A program made the position numbers and the translations under genes. Shown here piece by piece: positions 30,600-39,496 of a stretch of DNA of 39,618 nucleotides (the stretch's first letter is position 1; every line of letters begins with the position of its first letter). The notes below the pieces were generated by a model. That model did no database searches and was not told where the DNA came from. It saw only the letters and a program-made list of their open reading frames with translations. The DNA lies in the NCBI GenBank assembly GCA_030697365.1, contig JAUYQH010000150.1, positions 1 to 39,618 on the forward strand, given 5' to 3'. This stretch comes from Novosphingobium sp. (GTDB lineage: Bacteria > Pseudomonadota > Alphaproteobacteria > Sphingomonadales > Sphingomonadaceae).

Positions 30600-33500
30600 T
30601 CAGGCGGCCTTGCGGTCCAGGATGCGGGTTGGCGGATGACGTTCAAACAGCCGTTCGAGCACCTGCGATCCCGCGACCAGGTCGTCAGGGACGAACAGAC
30701 GCAGTTTCCAGCTGACGATCTCGGAGAACAGTCCCATGGCCTTGAGCCGGTCGACGGCGGTCGAACCGAACCCGGTGAGTTCGATCCGGTTCACCTGCAT
30801 CAGCCGCGAGCGGCGCAATTGCATCCCGTCGGCAAGGTCGAGCGTGGCATGCCCTTCGCGGAGTAGAGCGAGGGCCTGCGGCGGCGCCAGCACCGGCGCG
30901 TCAGTTCTGGCAATCGCGCTCGCTGCCCATGCCGGGGACACCCGGCGCCCGACAATGCGGGCGCCATCGTCGGTCTGGAGCCGGTAGACGCGGGTCGATT
31001 CCTCCGGAAGCTGCTTCCAGATCGGCAGCAGCAGGCCGGTGACGATGTGCAGTTCGCTTATCGTGAACTCATCGACCTGCGCCACCTCGGCCTGCCAGAT
31101 TGCCGCAAATGCTCGCTCGTCCACTTCCTCCCAGCTGGTCTCCGCCAGATGGTTCAGGGCGAAGTTCAGCCGCTCCATCGGCCGGATCAGCCGGATGCGG
31201 CGTTCCACCTCGCCATTATCGAGCATGACGCTGCGGGCAGGCAACTGGACTGCTGCGCGCTTCGAGCGGGCGTTGACCAGCAGCCTCGCGCCGGGTTCGG
31301 CCGCCAAGTCGAGCGCCTTCTCCAGCGACACCGGCTGGTTGCGCTCACGCATCGCGATTGCCAGAAGCCGGGTCTCGGCACCCGTTGCCGGGTGGACGTA
31401 GATCGGCTCGCTCCTGGTAACGGTGAAGCTGTCGGCAACCAGCGTTTCCAGCCCGACATCGTAGGTGCCCGCCGCGATCGCGCTCTCGACCTTGGCGGCG
31501 AGCAATTGCTCGAACACCGTGAACAGGACGTTCTGCATCGCAATCGTCAGCGCCAGCAGCCGGTTGAGGAAGGTCGTGATCGGCGGCAGTTCGTCCTTGA
31601 GGCAGCCGCTGCCATCGGTGAGCGAAAGGCCAGTCATGCTTTCGAAGGTTCCAAGCGAGCAGTGCTCGACCTTGCCCGCATAGATCAGCACATAGAGTTG
31701 GCGCAGTGCATCGCGGGCGTAGGGGCTTTCGAGATTGTCCTCGGGGCGGAACAGCCCCTGGCCGCCGGTCTGGCGCTGCCCGCGCGTGATCGCCCCCAGC
31801 GTGTCGAGCCGCCGGGCGATGGTCGAGAGAAAGCGCTTTTCGGCCTGGACGTCGGTGGCGACGGGCCGAAACAGCGGCGGCTGCGCCTGGTTGGTACGGT
31901 TGGTGCGACCCAGACCCTGGATTGCGGTATCGGCCTTCCAGCCTGCTTCGAGCAGGTAGTGATGCCGCAGCCGCCGGTTCCGGCTCCCAAGATCCGCATG
32001 GTAGCTGCGCCCGGTGCCGCCGACGTCGGAGAAGACCAGGATTTGCTTCCTGTCCTCCATGAACGCCTGCGCTTCGGCTAGGTTGGCATGGGCAGGCCGG
32101 TTCTCGACGGCGAACCGGTCGCCAGTGGTATCGCTGCGGCGCACGATCCGGCGTGACCGGCCGGTGACTTCCGCGACCATATCGGTGCCGAAGCGCTGGA
32201 CGATCTGGTCGAGCGCGCCCTGCACCGGCTCCATCGAAGCAAGCCCTTCAATGAGCCGGTCGCGCCGTTCGATGGCCTCGCGGCTCAGCACGACATTGCC
32301 ATCATCGTCATAGGCAGGCCGCGACGCGAGATTGCCGTCGCCATCGGTGTAGCTCTCGTGGAGCTGGGTCGGGAAGCTGTGGAGCAAATAGTCCAGAACG
32401 TACTCGCGAGGAGTGACATCGCACTGGATGTCGTTCCAGTCTCCCGGATCGATGTCGGCGAGTCGCCGCGAGAGCAGGGCTTCACCGGTCGAGACGATCT
32501 GCACCACGGCGGCATGGCCGTCGGTCAGACCCTGTTCGATCGCACCGATCAGGGTGGGCGTCTTCATTGCGGTGATAAGGTGGTTGAAGAAACGCTGCTT
32601 GGCGGATTCGAAGGCCGACCGCGCCGCCGATTTGGCCTGCGCGTTCAATGTGCCCTCGCTGCTGGTGACGTTCGCGGCTTCCAGCGCGGCGTCGAGATTG
32701 TTGTGAATGACCTGAAACGCCCCGGCATAGGCATCGTAGATGCGAACCTGCTCGGGGGTCAGCCCATGCTCGAGCAGTTCATATTCGATGCCTTCAAACG
32801 AGAGCGAACGGGAAGCGTAGAGGCCGAGCGCCTTGAGATCGCGCGCCAGCACTTCCATCGCCGCGACCCCGCCGGCTTCGATCGCCGCGACGAAATCGGT
32901 GCGCTTGTCGAACGGGAAATCCGCGCCGCCCCAAAGCCCGAGCCGCTGGGCATAGGCAAGATTTTCGACTGTCGTTGCCCCGGTCGCCGAAACGTAGAGA
33001 ATGCGGGCATCGGGCAGCGCGTGTTGCAGTCGCAGACCGGCACGCCCCTGCTGCGACGGAGCGGAATCGCCCCGATCGGACTTGCCGCCACCGGCATTCT
33101 GCATGGCATGGCTTTCGTCGAAGACAATGACCCCGTCGAAGTCGGTGCCGAGCCAATCGACGATCTGCTGGACCCGCGAAACCCGGTTCTCGCGCGCGTC
33201 GGAGCGTAGCGTGGCATAGGTCGTAAAAAGGATGCCCTGCTCGAGCCGGATGGGCGTGCCCTGCCGGAAGCGGGCGAGCGGGGTGACGAGCAAAGGCTCC
33301 TGCCCCAAGGCCCGCCAGTCGCGCTGCGCGTCCTCGAGCAACTTGTCGGACTTCGAAATCCAGACCGCACGCCTGCGGCCCTTGAGCCAGTTGTCGAGCA
33401 ATATGCCTGCAACCTGGCGCCCCTTGCCCGCGCCGGTGCCATCACCAAGGAACCAGCCCTTGCGGAAGCGGACGGCGGTGTCGCAGCCGTCGGGTGCGGC

Positions 33501-34967
33501 CTCGACTTTGTCGTAGGTCGCATCGACCGTCCAGCTGCCCGCCAAATGGCCGGCGTGCGCTTCCCCGGCATATATTACCGATTCCAGTTGGGCGTCGGAG
33601 AGCAGTCCCTGTTCGACCAGGGCCTCGGGCAGGTGCGGGCGATAGCTGGTTCTGGGCGATGCGACCGAGGCCATTGCGGCGGATTGCACGAGCCGGGTCG
33701 GATGCGGCCTGGCCCCGGCGATCCTGATCGACTGGAGCGTGTAGGGCTCATACAGCGCGTCGGAGAACTGCCCGTCGTTGGACGATTTCCAGTCAATCGC
33801 TTGATATTCGAGAGGAATGACGAAAGGCTCCAATGGCGGAGCTGGATCCTGTCGGGGCTTTGAAGCTGCCGTCCTGATCTTGGGTAAACTGCGTGGGCTG
33901 ACCAGCGTTCGGAGCGCCGCCGCTGCAACGGGCTGACGTGGCGGCAGGCTGTCGACCAGCCAGCGCAACAACGTCGCGAGATCGGGTGCCATGCCCGGCG
34001 ATGCCGGAAACTGCGACGGATTGTCTGCGGGAACCTTGTCGATCACCGTCAGCCGGGTCTCGACCGTTGTTCCGTGCGGTGCAAACACGCTGCCAGCGAT
34101 AGCCGCGGTGAACACCACGCGGGCCTCGTCCTGCAACCGAACGAAGCCATCGCGCCATGCCTTGTGATCGGGTGCGCAGTTGGCACCGGTGATCGCGACG
34201 AGCCTTCCGCCGTCCGCAAGCCGCCGGACCGCCGATGACAGATGCCGGAAGGCCGATGACAGATGCCGGAAGGCCGCGTTGGCCACGGGGGTCTCGACAT
34301 GCAGCGCGGTCGAGAATGGCGGGTTCATCACGATGCAGCTCGGCACCACGTCTGCGTCGAGCCGGTCATGGATCTGGGCAGCATCGTGCATCGACACGGG
34401 CGAGCCCTCGAACAGGCTGCCGAGCAGCGAAGCGCGCACGTCGGCGACTTCGTTCAAGGCGAGCCTGCATCCGGCCAGTTCGGCCTGGACCGCGAGCAGC
34501 CCGGTGCCTGCCGATGGTTCGAGCACCAGCTCACCGGGGCAGAAAGCCGCCGCGAACCCGGCCACCCATGCGAGCCCCAGCGGCGTCGAGAATTGCTGAT
34601 AGGCCTCCATCTCCTCGCTGCGCCGCGTTTGCGTGGGGGCAAGCCTGGCGATGCGTTCGACCAGATTCATCCGTTCGAACGGGTCAGCGGTCCTGCCGTG
34701 GATCGCCGGGCCGTAGCGGCGCAAGAACAGCATCTGGGCGACTTCGACGGCTTCGTAAGCCGTCTTCCACGCCCATGCGCCACTGGTATCGCTCGCGCCA
34801 AACGCGGAGTGCATGGCGGTGTGAATGGCGGGGGCGTCGACTCGGCGACTGGCGGCAAAATGGCCGAGCAGGTCATGGGCGGCCCGGATGATGTTCACTG
34901 CAGTCTGCTCCGGGCGAGCGGAAGCAAGCGGGCGCGGGGAAGCACCCGCCAAGGGCGAGTTGGTCAT
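30600..34967 (-). CDS. Giant methyltransferase plus strawberry-notch-like helicase protein
   Basis: A 1455-residue protein joining two enzymes. Residues about 120-320 form an N6-adenine-type methyltransferase: LVLEPSAGTGLLAVQAELAG (motif I, 149-155) and CIVMNPPFST (catalytic NPPF, 215-218). From about residue 440 a superfamily 2 helicase of the strawberry-notch type follows: Walker A in GDGTGAGKGRQVAGI, Walker B in GVIVFDESHAMQNA, LYVSATGATT, and a C-terminal helicase lobe with ILVFSDVGGTGRSYHADLG and IQGLGRTNRTNQ. ATG 34967 has AAGGAAA upstream. Homologues occur on large plasmids, integrative elements and phages and are thought to protect or process incoming DNA. A 21-bp tandem duplication adds 7 residues near the methyltransferase. 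Confidence 0.9.
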   Translation of the reverse strand: MTNSPLAGASPRPLASARPEQTAVNIIRAAHDLLGHFAASRRVDAPAIHTAMHSAFGASDTSGAWAWKTAYEAVEVAQMLFLRRYGPAIHGRTADPFERMNLVERIARLAPTQTRRSEEMEAYQQFSTPLGLAWVAGFAAAFCPGELVLEPSAGTGLLAVQAELAGCRLALNEVADVRASLLGSLFEGSPVSMHDAAQIHDRLDADVVPSCIVMNPPFSTALHVETPVANAAFRHLSSAFRHLSSAVRRLADGGRLVAITGANCAPDHKAWRDGFVRLQDEARVVFTAAIAGSVFAPHGTTVETRLTVIDKVPADNPSQFPASPGMAPDLATLLRWLVDSLPPRQPVAAAALRTLVSPRSLPKIRTAASKPRQDPAPPLEPFVIPLEYQAIDWKSSNDGQFSDALYEPYTLQSIRIAGARPHPTRLVQSAAMASVASPRTSYRPHLPEALVEQGLLSDAQLESVIYAGEAHAGHLAGSWTVDATYDKVEAAPDGCDTAVRFRKGWFLGDGTGAGKGRQVAGILLDNWLKGRRRAVWISKSDKLLEDAQRDWRALGQEPLLVTPLARFRQGTPIRLEQGILFTTYATLRSDARENRVSRVQQIVDWLGTDFDGVIVFDESHAMQNAGGGKSDRGDSAPSQQGRAGLRLQHALPDARILYVSATGATTVENLAYAQRLGLWGGADFPFDKRTDFVAAIEAGGVAAMEVLARDLKALGLYASRSLSFEGIEYELLEHGLTPEQVRIYDAYAGAFQVIHNNLDAALEAANVTSSEGTLNAQAKSAARSAFESAKQRFFNHLITAMKTPTLIGAIEQGLTDGHAAVVQIVSTGEALLSRRLADIDPGDWNDIQCDVTPREYVLDYLLHSFPTQLHESYTDGDGNLASRPAYDDDGNVVLSREAIERRDRLIEGLASMEPVQGALDQIVQRFGTDMVAEVTGRSRRIVRRSDTTGDRFAVENRPAHANLAEAQAFMEDRKQILVFSDVGGTGRSYHADLGSRNRRLRHHYLLEAGWKADTAIQGLGRTNRTNQAQPPLFRPVATDVQAEKRFLSTIARRLDTLGAITRGQRQTGGQGLFRPEDNLESPYARDALRQLYVLIYAGKVEHCSLGTFESMTGLSLTDGSGCLKDELPPITTFLNRLLALTIAMQNVLFTVFEQLLAAKVESAIAAGTYDVGLETLVADSFTVTRSEPIYVHPATGAETRLLAIAMRERNQPVSLEKALDLAAEPGARLLVNARSKRAAVQLPARSVMLDNGEVERRIRLIRPMERLNFALNHLAETSWEEVDERAFAAIWQAEVAQVDEFTISELHIVTGLLLPIWKQLPEESTRVYRLQTDDGARIVGRRVSPAWAASAIARTDAPVLAPPQALALLREGHATLDLADGMQLRRSRLMQVNRIELTGFGSTAVDRLKAMGLFSEIVSWKLRLFVPDDLVAGSQVLERLFERHPPTRILDRKAA
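34231..34272. repeat. 21-bp perfect tandem duplication inside the giant gene
   Basis: GCCGATGACAGATGCCGGAA plus G occurs twice head to tail (34231-34251, 34252-34272). It encodes FRHLSSA twice, in frame, just after the NPPF motif of the methyltransferase domain. This is a likely replication-slippage product. Confidence 0.85.
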
Positions 34968-35013
34968 GCGATTTTTCCTTTGATTTGGAGAGATTGGTGG
35001 TCCGGCCTCGCGC

Positions 35014-35229
35014 TCAGGCGGGCGGGATATAAGCCTCGTAGGGATTGCCGGGGGCGAGATGACCGAAGGGCGTCATCACATAGTCTTGCGCCTCGCGGCC
35101 GACCGCGCACAGGACGTAGCGGGTCTCGCCGCTCGCGACCTCGGTGCATTCCATCAGCGCGAGATCGCCAGCTTTAGCCGCCTTCATCAGCGTCTCGAAA
35201 TTGGCGCGGGCAAAGTCAGGAATCGCCAT
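35014..35229 (-). CDS. DUF6117 family small protein
   Basis: A 71-residue protein: MAIPDFARANFETLMKAAKA, then LALMECTEVASGETRYVLCA and a final HLAPGNPYEAYIPPA. These match a short family found on alphaproteobacterial mobile elements next to the helicase gene; the function is unknown. Its start (ATG 35229) overlaps the upstream hypothetical by 14 bases, and it is followed 46 bases later by the giant helicase gene. The acidic and beta-rich pattern suggests a small globular protein. Confidence 0.75.
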   Translation of the reverse strand: MAIPDFARANFETLMKAAKAGDLALMECTEVASGETRYVLCAVGREAQDYVMTPFGHLAPGNPYEAYIPPA

Positions 35230-35734
35230 GGCCGATCTCCCCCTTCGCGCTGGCTTCCGCGTAGAAGCGGTCGAACAGCGTATGCGTCGATTCCGATCGG
35301 ATGGTGCTGGCAGTGATCAACATTGCCAGGCCGCCGAAGCCATCGGGCCGCATCTTCGAACAGGTAAACGCCATGGTGACGGTCAGATGATCGAGATCGG
35401 GCGACCGGCGCACGATGTCCTGGAGGACGTCGGGCCAGACATCGTCGCACATGTCGAGTTCGAAGTCGTGGTCGCCGAGGGTCGCGTCTGGCTGCTCGTC
35501 GGTCAGCTTCCGGGACAGCCGGCTGGTCTCGGACATTGCTGCGTCGAGCGCGGACCTGACTTCTGCCGCAGGCAGGAAGATGAGGTCGTTCGCTCCGTCG
35601 TCACTGAAGTAATAGGCGGTCTCGTCATCGGCCTGTTCGTCGAACACATGCGCGAGAAACAGGCGTTCGATCGGCAGCATTGCGGAAATCGGGATCACCG
35701 GATCGATCACGGTGGGAGTGTAATGGTCGGCCAT
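35216..35734 (-). CDS. Conserved-looking hypothetical protein of the maintenance block
   Basis: A 172-residue acidic protein starting MADHYTPTVIDPVIPISAML. Notable parts are YYFSDDGANDLIFLPAAEVR and a C-terminal VTMAFTCSKMRPDGFGGLAM segment. No enzymatic motif is recognised. ATG 35734 is supported by AGGAG 9 bases upstream; the frame extends to 35806 but would overlap the parB gene's end and the hairpin between them. It overlaps the DUF6117 gene by 14 bases, so the two are translationally linked. Confidence 0.7.
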   Translation of the reverse strand: MADHYTPTVIDPVIPISAMLPIERLFLAHVFDEQADDETAYYFSDDGANDLIFLPAAEVRSALDAAMSETSRLSRKLTDEQPDATLGDHDFELDMCDDVWPDVLQDIVRRSPDLDHLTVTMAFTCSKMRPDGFGGLAMLITASTIRSESTHTLFDRFYAEASAKGEIGHGDS

Positions 35735-35767
35735 TGCATGGCTCCTGCGCAAAACCTGGGGGAGAGG

Positions 35768-35797
35768 TGCGCGGGGCAGCAGATGCCACCCCGCGCA
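35768..35797. terminator. 9-bp GC hairpin between parB and the next gene
   Basis: Perfect arms TGCGCGGGG and CCCCGCGCA enclose a 12-base loop, 5 bases after the parB stop. There is no T run, so it may act as a partial terminator or as mRNA protection rather than a full stop. Confidence 0.45.
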
Positions 35798-35802
35798 AAT
35801 GC

Positions 35803-37872
35803 TCACTCGGCGGCGACCGCCATCGCGTCGTCGAACCCGGCGTCCACGATATCGTCATTGAGGAAATCGGGCAGCTGGGTGTCGGCGGCCTCCGGCTCAG
35901 CGACCGGCAGCCGCAGCGGTTCGGGCAGCCAGCTCGTGCCGTCGAGCAGCCGCTCAGCCTCGCGGGCCATGTCGCTCTTCTTCAGATGCTCGATCAGCAC
36001 AGCGGTCGCATCGCCCTTGGCTTCGCGCACGGCCTCGACGATCCGGGGCTTGGTCACGCGGCCGAGGTAATTGTCGACCGTCGGCGTCCACCCCGCTTCG
36101 GCCATGTCGAGCCCGACCACCGTTGCAAGCGCATCGGCCGCCTTGATCCGCAGCGTGACCCAGTGCGCCGAGATGCGCCCGTCATAGCCCCTGGCCGGCT
36201 CGAACAGCGCGTTGACGCCGAGCGAAACACAGTGGGCGAGGAGGGCCATCTGCTCGGCTTGCGGCAAGGCCGCAATCGCGTCCCACAACTCCAGTTCGTC
36301 ATCGGGCAGGCGCGAAGCCCAGTGCTCGTGCCGTTCCTGGATGCGAGTGCTCCAGACGCTGTCACGCAGGTTCGGTGCAGCATTGCCGAGCCAGGCCTGG
36401 GTCACCCCGATCTGAACGCAGCCGTGCGACCGGTGCGGATTGAACACCGACAGGCACAAGGCATGGATCAGCGCCACAAAAGCTGCCCCGGGTGCGTTGG
36501 CCACCGCATCGCGCAAGGCGAGCGTACGCTCGGCGGTCAGCTCGGAGACGAGCCGGTCTGGAAGTGGACGGATGGCGTCGTCCTCGTCTTCGGCTGCACC
36601 CGCATCCTGCACCTGTCCGCCGACGGTCACCGAGGGGCCAGCAGGAGCAACGGAGCCACTCGTCTCGCCCACGGCCGTATCGCCATCGGCAACGGGCTCA
36701 TCTTCGGGCCGTACATAGCCGCGGTCAATGCGCAGCCGTCCGTCGTGCGCGAGCGAAACGAACACGCCTGCGCGCGCCATGTCATCGGAATCATAGATCG
36801 TTTGGCGGGACGTCAGCGGGGTCATTTCGGTATCGATCTCGGTCAGCCGTGCATCGACCTCGTCGGGCAAGTCCGATCCGTCGCGATATTCCTCGCCGAT
36901 GGCGTCGTATTCCTCGATCAGCGCATCGAGCCGCGCCTGTTCTTCGGCAGTCAGCGGGACGGTTGTGCCGTTGATCCGGCGCTTGCCGCGCTCGCAGCCG
37001 TAAGGCAGGTCGATTGCGGCCTCGACCCATTTCCAGCCCTCCGAGCCGATCTCCTGTGCGATCGTCGCCAGCTTGTCATTGACGAGCTGTTCGACGAGTG
37101 CCGGATCCTGCAGCCAACCGTCGTCATCGGAGGAGAACAGATCGCGCATCACATAGCCGCCAGCCCCGGTGTAGGCGTCGATCCCGATGAACCGCACGCG
37201 CCGGTCATTGGCCGCGATCGCGTCCTCGGTCAGCAGGCGGCGAATGTGGTAAGCGGGAACGTGCTGTCCCTGGCCCGCCTGATCCCAGACCTGTTCCTGG
37301 CGCGCATGGTTGTCGGTGACTGAGAAGGCCATGAGCTGTTCGAGCGTCATGCCATCCTCGCCATAGACCTCGAGCAGGTTGGGTGAGACCGAGGCGAGCC
37401 GCAGGCGCTGGCGCACGGTCGAGACCGAGACGAAGAAGCGGGCCGCGATGTCCTCCTCGGACAGACCCGCCTCGATCAGCGCGCTGAAGGCGCGAAACTG
37501 GTCGAGCGGATGAAGGGCGACCCGCATGACGTTTTCGGCGAGTGAGTCTTCCTCGGCGATGCCCGCTTCGCGCACCACGCAGGGGACCGGCTGGTCCTTC
37601 GCCATCCGTTTGGTCTTGACCAGCAGTTCGAGTGCCCGGAAGCGGCGACCGCCCGCCGGCACCTCGAACTGGCCGGTGTCGTTGCCATTGTCATCGAGCA
37701 TGGCGCGGACGTTGAGGCTCTGGAGCAGGGTGCGGCGGTAGATGTCGTCGGCCAGGTCCTCGATCGATAGGCCCGCCTTCACGCGCCGGACGTTCTTCTG
37801 GCTCAGCACCAGCTGGGAAAAGGGAATGTCGCGCGAAGAACTGAGCACGAGCTTGGGCAATGTCTTGGTCAT
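35803..37872 (-). CDS. Large ParB/RepB-like protein
   Basis: A 689-residue protein with a ParB N-terminal domain (residues 15-125: IPFSQLVLSQKNVRRVKAG, FEVPAGGRRFRALELL, SLAENVMRVALHPLDQFRAF) and the ParB helix-turn-helix after it (SEEDIAARFFVSVSTVRQRL). Classical ParB proteins have about 300 residues; here 450 further residues are helical and acidic, with linker-like DED-rich stretches around residue 430. The GRRFRAL and ENVMR boxes correspond to the CTP-binding motifs of ParB. No parA gene is adjacent, so a role as a regulator or nucleoid-like protein of the element is as likely as partition. ATG 37872 follows GGAGAAA. A special leader precedes it. Confidence 0.87.
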   Translation of the reverse strand: MTKTLPKLVLSSSRDIPFSQLVLSQKNVRRVKAGLSIEDLADDIYRRTLLQSLNVRAMLDDNGNDTGQFEVPAGGRRFRALELLVKTKRMAKDQPVPCVVREAGIAEEDSLAENVMRVALHPLDQFRAFSALIEAGLSEEDIAARFFVSVSTVRQRLRLASVSPNLLEVYGEDGMTLEQLMAFSVTDNHARQEQVWDQAGQGQHVPAYHIRRLLTEDAIAANDRRVRFIGIDAYTGAGGYVMRDLFSSDDDGWLQDPALVEQLVNDKLATIAQEIGSEGWKWVEAAIDLPYGCERGKRRINGTTVPLTAEEQARLDALIEEYDAIGEEYRDGSDLPDEVDARLTEIDTEMTPLTSRQTIYDSDDMARAGVFVSLAHDGRLRIDRGYVRPEDEPVADGDTAVGETSGSVAPAGPSVTVGGQVQDAGAAEDEDDAIRPLPDRLVSELTAERTLALRDAVANAPGAAFVALIHALCLSVFNPHRSHGCVQIGVTQAWLGNAAPNLRDSVWSTRIQERHEHWASRLPDDELELWDAIAALPQAEQMALLAHCVSLGVNALFEPARGYDGRISAHWVTLRIKAADALATVVGLDMAEAGWTPTVDNYLGRVTKPRIVEAVREAKGDATAVLIEHLKKSDMAREAERLLDGTSWLPEPLRLPVAEPEAADTQLPDFLNDDIVDAGFDDAMAVAAE

Positions 37873-37882
37873 GGGGTTTCTC

Positions 37883-37954
37883 CATGACGGGCGGCCCGAA
37901 AGACTCTCTCTCAGGCTTCACCCGTCACGAAGCGAAGCGCCGCCCTCTCACTCT
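37883..37954 (-). promoter_or_regulatory. Structured leader of parB (leader type C, copy 1)
   Basis: In plus-strand terms, TGACGGG (37885-37891) can pair with CCCGTCA (37921-37927), or the overlapping GGGCGGC (37889-37895) can pair with GCCGCCC (37939-37945); both cannot form at once. A CTCTCTCTC tract lies between. The same order of elements is found before the DUF932 gene (39218-39290). It ends 10 bases from the start codon, against the ribosome site. Confidence 0.55.
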
Positions 37955-38000
37955 GGAGAAGGCAGCGCTACGCAAGAGAAGCATGCCGGACTGACCGGGC

Positions 38001-39206
38001 TCAATGGACCCGGTCGAGCAACTTCTTGGCCTTGCCCTCCATGTCGAGGCGGGCGTCCTGATGGGTCTTGTCGCGGGCAAGTGCCGTGATGCCCTGCACG
38101 AAATCGAAGATGGACTCGGGCGGACGGCCTTCTTCGGCCAGCACAGTCTCGATGATCTTGCCGGTCTCGGCTTTGGAGAAGCCGCGCGCCCGCAGGAAAT
38201 CGCTGCGGTCCTCGTCGGTGCGGGCGACGATACGTTCGCGCGCTGCCTTGATGCCGTTGACGAATGGCTGCGGCGAGGAGTTAGCAAAGTTGAGAAGTGC
38301 CGGGGCCGCTTCATGCGCGAAGCGGTTGGCGGCATACTTGCTGTGGCGGATGCTGATCTCCTCGAAATCCTCCACGCCCCAGAGGTTCCGGTTCTGGCAG
38401 ACCGCGCGCAGGTAGAAGCTCGCCATGCCAAGCGTTTTTGCCCCGACTTCGGAATTCCAGCAGTAGAACCCGCGGAAATAGAGGTCGGGCGAACCATCGG
38501 GCAGTCGCCCCGCTTCGATGGGATTGAAATCGTCGACCAGGAACAGGAACACGTCCCGGTCCGAGGCATAGAGCGTGGTCGTGTCGCGGGTGATATCGAC
38601 GCGCGGATTGTAGACGCTGGTTGACCAGTCGAGCACGCCGGGCACCTTCCAGCGGGTATCGCCCGTGCCATTTCCGGCGATCTTCTGTACCGCTTCGACG
38701 AGTTCATGATCGTAGATCCGGCCATAGTCGGGACCAGTCACGGCGCGCAGTTCCAACCGGCCCCCGGAAACGGGCTCGTCGGTTTCAAGCGTTTTGATCT
38801 GCTCGGCCCGATGCGAGGTCAGGCCATATTGCAAGTTGATTGCAGCGAGCGGCGCGGGAAGCTGGCGCAAATAGGCGGCGGGAGCGCCGACCTGGCTCGA
38901 CAACTGGCCAAAGCTCCAGTGGGTCGGCGTCACCGGCGCGTCGGCACCGGGCAGGATCAGCGCCAGGCGCTCGGGATCGTTGCGGTTCGCCTCGACATGG
39001 ATCAGCGCGCTTTCGACGACGCGGCTCCGGCTTCGCTCGGAACGCCCGCGCACCGCGCTGGCCAGATCGCCGAGCGAGAGGAACCGCTGATCGTCGGGCC
39101 GCGAGAACCATTCCGACGAAACCCGACCGATCCGCTGGCCGCGGGAAACATCGACCTTGTAGCCATCGCTGACATCGCGACGGGCATCGATAACCTGCAT
39201 GTTCAT
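38001..39206 (-). CDS. DUF932 family protein
   Basis: A 401-residue protein of the DUF932 family, found on plasmids, integrative elements and phages. Recognised parts are a TPTHWSFGQLSSQVGAPAAY segment, VTGPDYGRIYDHELVEAVQK, LYASDRDVFLFLVDDFNPIE, YFRGFYCWNSEVGAKTLGMA and YLRAVCQNRNLWGVEDFEEI. The function is unknown; roles in protecting the element or in recombination have been suggested for family members. ATG 39206 has a strong GGAGG 10 bases upstream. It heads the maintenance block and is preceded by a leader resembling that of parB. Confidence 0.87.
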   Translation of the reverse strand: MNMQVIDARRDVSDGYKVDVSRGQRIGRVSSEWFSRPDDQRFLSLGDLASAVRGRSERSRSRVVESALIHVEANRNDPERLALILPGADAPVTPTHWSFGQLSSQVGAPAAYLRQLPAPLAAINLQYGLTSHRAEQIKTLETDEPVSGGRLELRAVTGPDYGRIYDHELVEAVQKIAGNGTGDTRWKVPGVLDWSTSVYNPRVDITRDTTTLYASDRDVFLFLVDDFNPIEAGRLPDGSPDLYFRGFYCWNSEVGAKTLGMASFYLRAVCQNRNLWGVEDFEEISIRHSKYAANRFAHEAAPALLNFANSSPQPFVNGIKAARERIVARTDEDRSDFLRARGFSKAETGKIIETVLAEEGRPPESIFDFVQGITALARDKTHQDARLDMEGKAKKLLDRVH

Positions 39207-39217
39207 GGGAAAACCTC

Positions 39218-39290
39218 CACGACGGGCGGTCGGGAGCCTCTCTCTCGACCCTCATCCCGTCACGGCGAAGCCCGCCAGCCTCTAACTCTC
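39218..39290 (-). promoter_or_regulatory. Structured leader of the DUF932 gene (leader type C, copy 2)
   Basis: GACGGG (39221-39226) can pair with CCCGTC (39256-39261), or the overlapping GGCGG (39225-39229) with CCGCC (39272-39276). CTCTCTCTC again sits between the arms. The order, spacing and distance to the start codon (11 bases) match copy 1 before parB. The rest up to 39496 shows no gene. Confidence 0.55.
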
Positions 39291-39496
39291 ACCATCCATG
39301 GATCACGATGCGCGAGCGGCCAGCGAGGTCGCTCGAACAGGAAACCGCACCCTGAAGAGAGGCGGTATCGGTGCTTTGCTCGTGCAGGCGGAAAGCCGGG
39401 GTCTGTCGGCTTTCATCGCCTGCGCGTGAAACAATGACCGCCGGTTCAGAGTGCGTGCGGGGCCTTCCTCATCAAATGCCGCGCCCTCAGCAACCA

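Noticed and set aside
31047..32081. Long plus-strand open frame inside the giant helicase gene
   Set aside because: It is antisense to conserved helicase motifs and has a shadow-like composition.
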